DNA from: AAA044-D11 sp965268275
GTDB taxonomy: Bacteria; Actinomycetota; Actinomycetes; Nanopelagicales; Nanopelagicaceae
DNA length: 64,000 nt
NCBI GenBank assembly: GCA_965268275.1
Contig: OZ254168.1
Span: 930,001 to 994,000 of the forward strand
Direction: 5' to 3'
Part shown: positions 63,252 to 64,000 of the stretch, piece after piece
Position numbering within the stretch: position 1 is the first letter of the stretch
Layout of the letters: each line of letters starts with the position of its first letter
Notes under the pieces: generated by a model
The model's database searches: none
The model's input: only the letters and a program-made list of their open reading frames with translations
Told to the model about the DNA's origin: nothing
Translations under genes and position numbers: made by a program

Positions 63252-64000
63252 GAGAGAAATCATTTGCTGCAAAGGGCGATGCGGTAATTGTTACAGGTGC
63301 CGCGGGCGGAATCGGTGCTGCAACTGTAGAAAACTTGGTGAATCAAGGAATATTCGTTTTCGCTGTCGATAAGAATTCAGAGGCCCTTTCAAAGGTTCTG
63401 GCATCGATTGACCCAGAAGGTGCGCTCACTCAAGCAATTGCGATCGATGTTACAAGCGAGAAGGAATGCCAAGAAGTTTGCGAGATTGCAAAGAAGAAGG
63501 GCATCCGCGTTAAAGGTCTAGTAAATAATGCAGCTGTTGGCGCCTTCAATATGAGTGTAGAGAGCACAAGTTTTGAAGATTGGCAGCGAATTATCTCGAT
63601 CAATCTGACCAGCCTTTATTTGATGGCTAAATATGCCTTGCCGCTAATTCGTAGTGCTGGTGGTGGCGCAGTGGTAAACATTTCATCTATTCATGCTTAT
63701 GCAACATCCACCGGTGTTGCGCCATATGCTGCCGCAAAGGGTGGAGTTCTAACTCTTACAAAAACTATGGCACTTGATCTTGCGCCAGACAATATTCGAG
63801 TTGTCTGCATAATTCCGGGCGCTACTGATACGCCGATGCTACGTCAGCATGCAGAACGTGAAGGAAAGACATTGGCTGAATTAGGTTTCCCATCAAGTGA
63901 AAATGCTATTGGCCGAATTGCTCAACCAGAGGAAGTTGCCGATGTAATTGCATTTGCTCTTTCCAGGGGTGCAAGTTTTATTACCGGTTCATCACTAATT
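63248..64000 (+). CDS. Short-chain dehydrogenase/reductase (cut by right edge)
   Basis: Open from GTG 63248, overlapping the MBL stop by four bases (GTGA), to the window end (251 codons). The protein has TGAAGGIGAA, NNAAVGAF, NISSIHAYA and Y-x3-K in YAAAK, then IPGATDTPMLR and GASFITGSSLI. Only the last few residues are missing. A sugar 1-dehydrogenase feeding a lactone to the neighbouring MBL-fold protein is a reasonable guess. Confidence 0.88.
   Translation, partial: MREKSFAAKGDAVIVTGAAGGIGAATVENLVNQGIFVFAVDKNSEALSKVLASIDPEGALTQAIAIDVTSEKECQEVCEIAKKKGIRVKGLVNNAAVGAFNMSVESTSFEDWQRIISINLTSLYLMAKYALPLIRSAGGGAVVNISSIHAYATSTGVAPYAAAKGGVLTLTKTMALDLAPDNIRVVCIIPGATDTPMLRQHAEREGKTLAELGFPSSENAIGRIAQPEEVADVIAFALSRGASFITGSSLI

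Noticed and set aside
1..64000. CRISPR arrays, insertion sequences, prophage or integrase genes
   Set aside because: No regularly spaced repeats, transposase or integrase motifs were seen on either strand.

Overview
The window looks like part of the chromosome of a small, streamlined actinobacterium. It is AT-rich for that phylum and has almost no intergenic space: neighbouring genes often overlap by 1, 4 or 8 bases. The clade markers are actinobacterial: a DUF3145 protein at the left edge, a DUF4192-like protein, a Zur-regulated ZIP transporter, the glnA2-type glutamine synthetase, and a DnaX C-terminal-like domain. This fits the freshwater acI/Nanopelagicales group (Planktophila-like). That placement is inference from gene content and base composition, not a search result.

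Region 1 (1-2.3 kb): DUF3145 (partial), a cold-shock gene with a clear terminator, a secreted M23 peptidase, tRNA-Met and NAD(P)HX dehydratase. Region 2 (2.4-21.5 kb) is a catabolic island. It holds an MFS permease, SDR and esterase; a solute-binding-fold protein without a signal peptide next to an MlrC-like metalloprotein; and a minus-strand operon of CUT2 ABC transporter, SDR, family III CoA-transferase, a fused family I CoA-transferase and a crotonase. A divergent plus-strand operon encodes an epimerase, SDR, GH105-like hydrolase, SMP-30 lactonase and a LacI regulator. Three near-identical palindromes (RTCAARCGNTTGAY, centred on CG) sit in the two divergent promoter regions, so the LacI protein probably controls most of the island.

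Region 3 (21.5-28.7 kb): glcD-glcF, a small DnaX-like domain protein, a GH25 lysozyme and a tightly packed galT-galE-galK set. Region 4 (28.7-50.5 kb) is core genome: DoxX-Rieske membrane protein, tRNA-Asn, dnaG-dgt-ydcF-dus-glyS, a zinc uptake unit (Zur box, ZIP, zur), uppS-recO-leuA-glnA-ald, DUF4192, a PKD protein, a NUDIX enzyme, dinG, glpX and ppdK.

Region 5 (50.6-64 kb) is a second sugar-catabolic cluster of the oxidative, non-phosphorylated type, probably for L-rhamnose or a related sugar. It has a RhaM-like mutarotase, SDRs, a rhamnonate/lyxonate-dehydratase-like enolase-superfamily enzyme, Gfo/Idh/MocA, a DapA-type aldolase, a zinc alcohol dehydrogenase and a D-2-hydroxyacid dehydrogenase. 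A divergent set follows: CUT2 transporter with two permeases, GntR/FadR regulator, an MBL-fold protein that has lost its metal-binding motif, and an SDR that runs off the right edge.

The best candidates for something undescribed are: the CoA-dependent ring- or chain-cleaving set inside a sugar-type transporter operon; the cytoplasmic binding protein paired with MlrC; the metal-site-degenerate MBL protein; and a GNRA-capped perfect hairpin at the binding-protein/ATPase junction.
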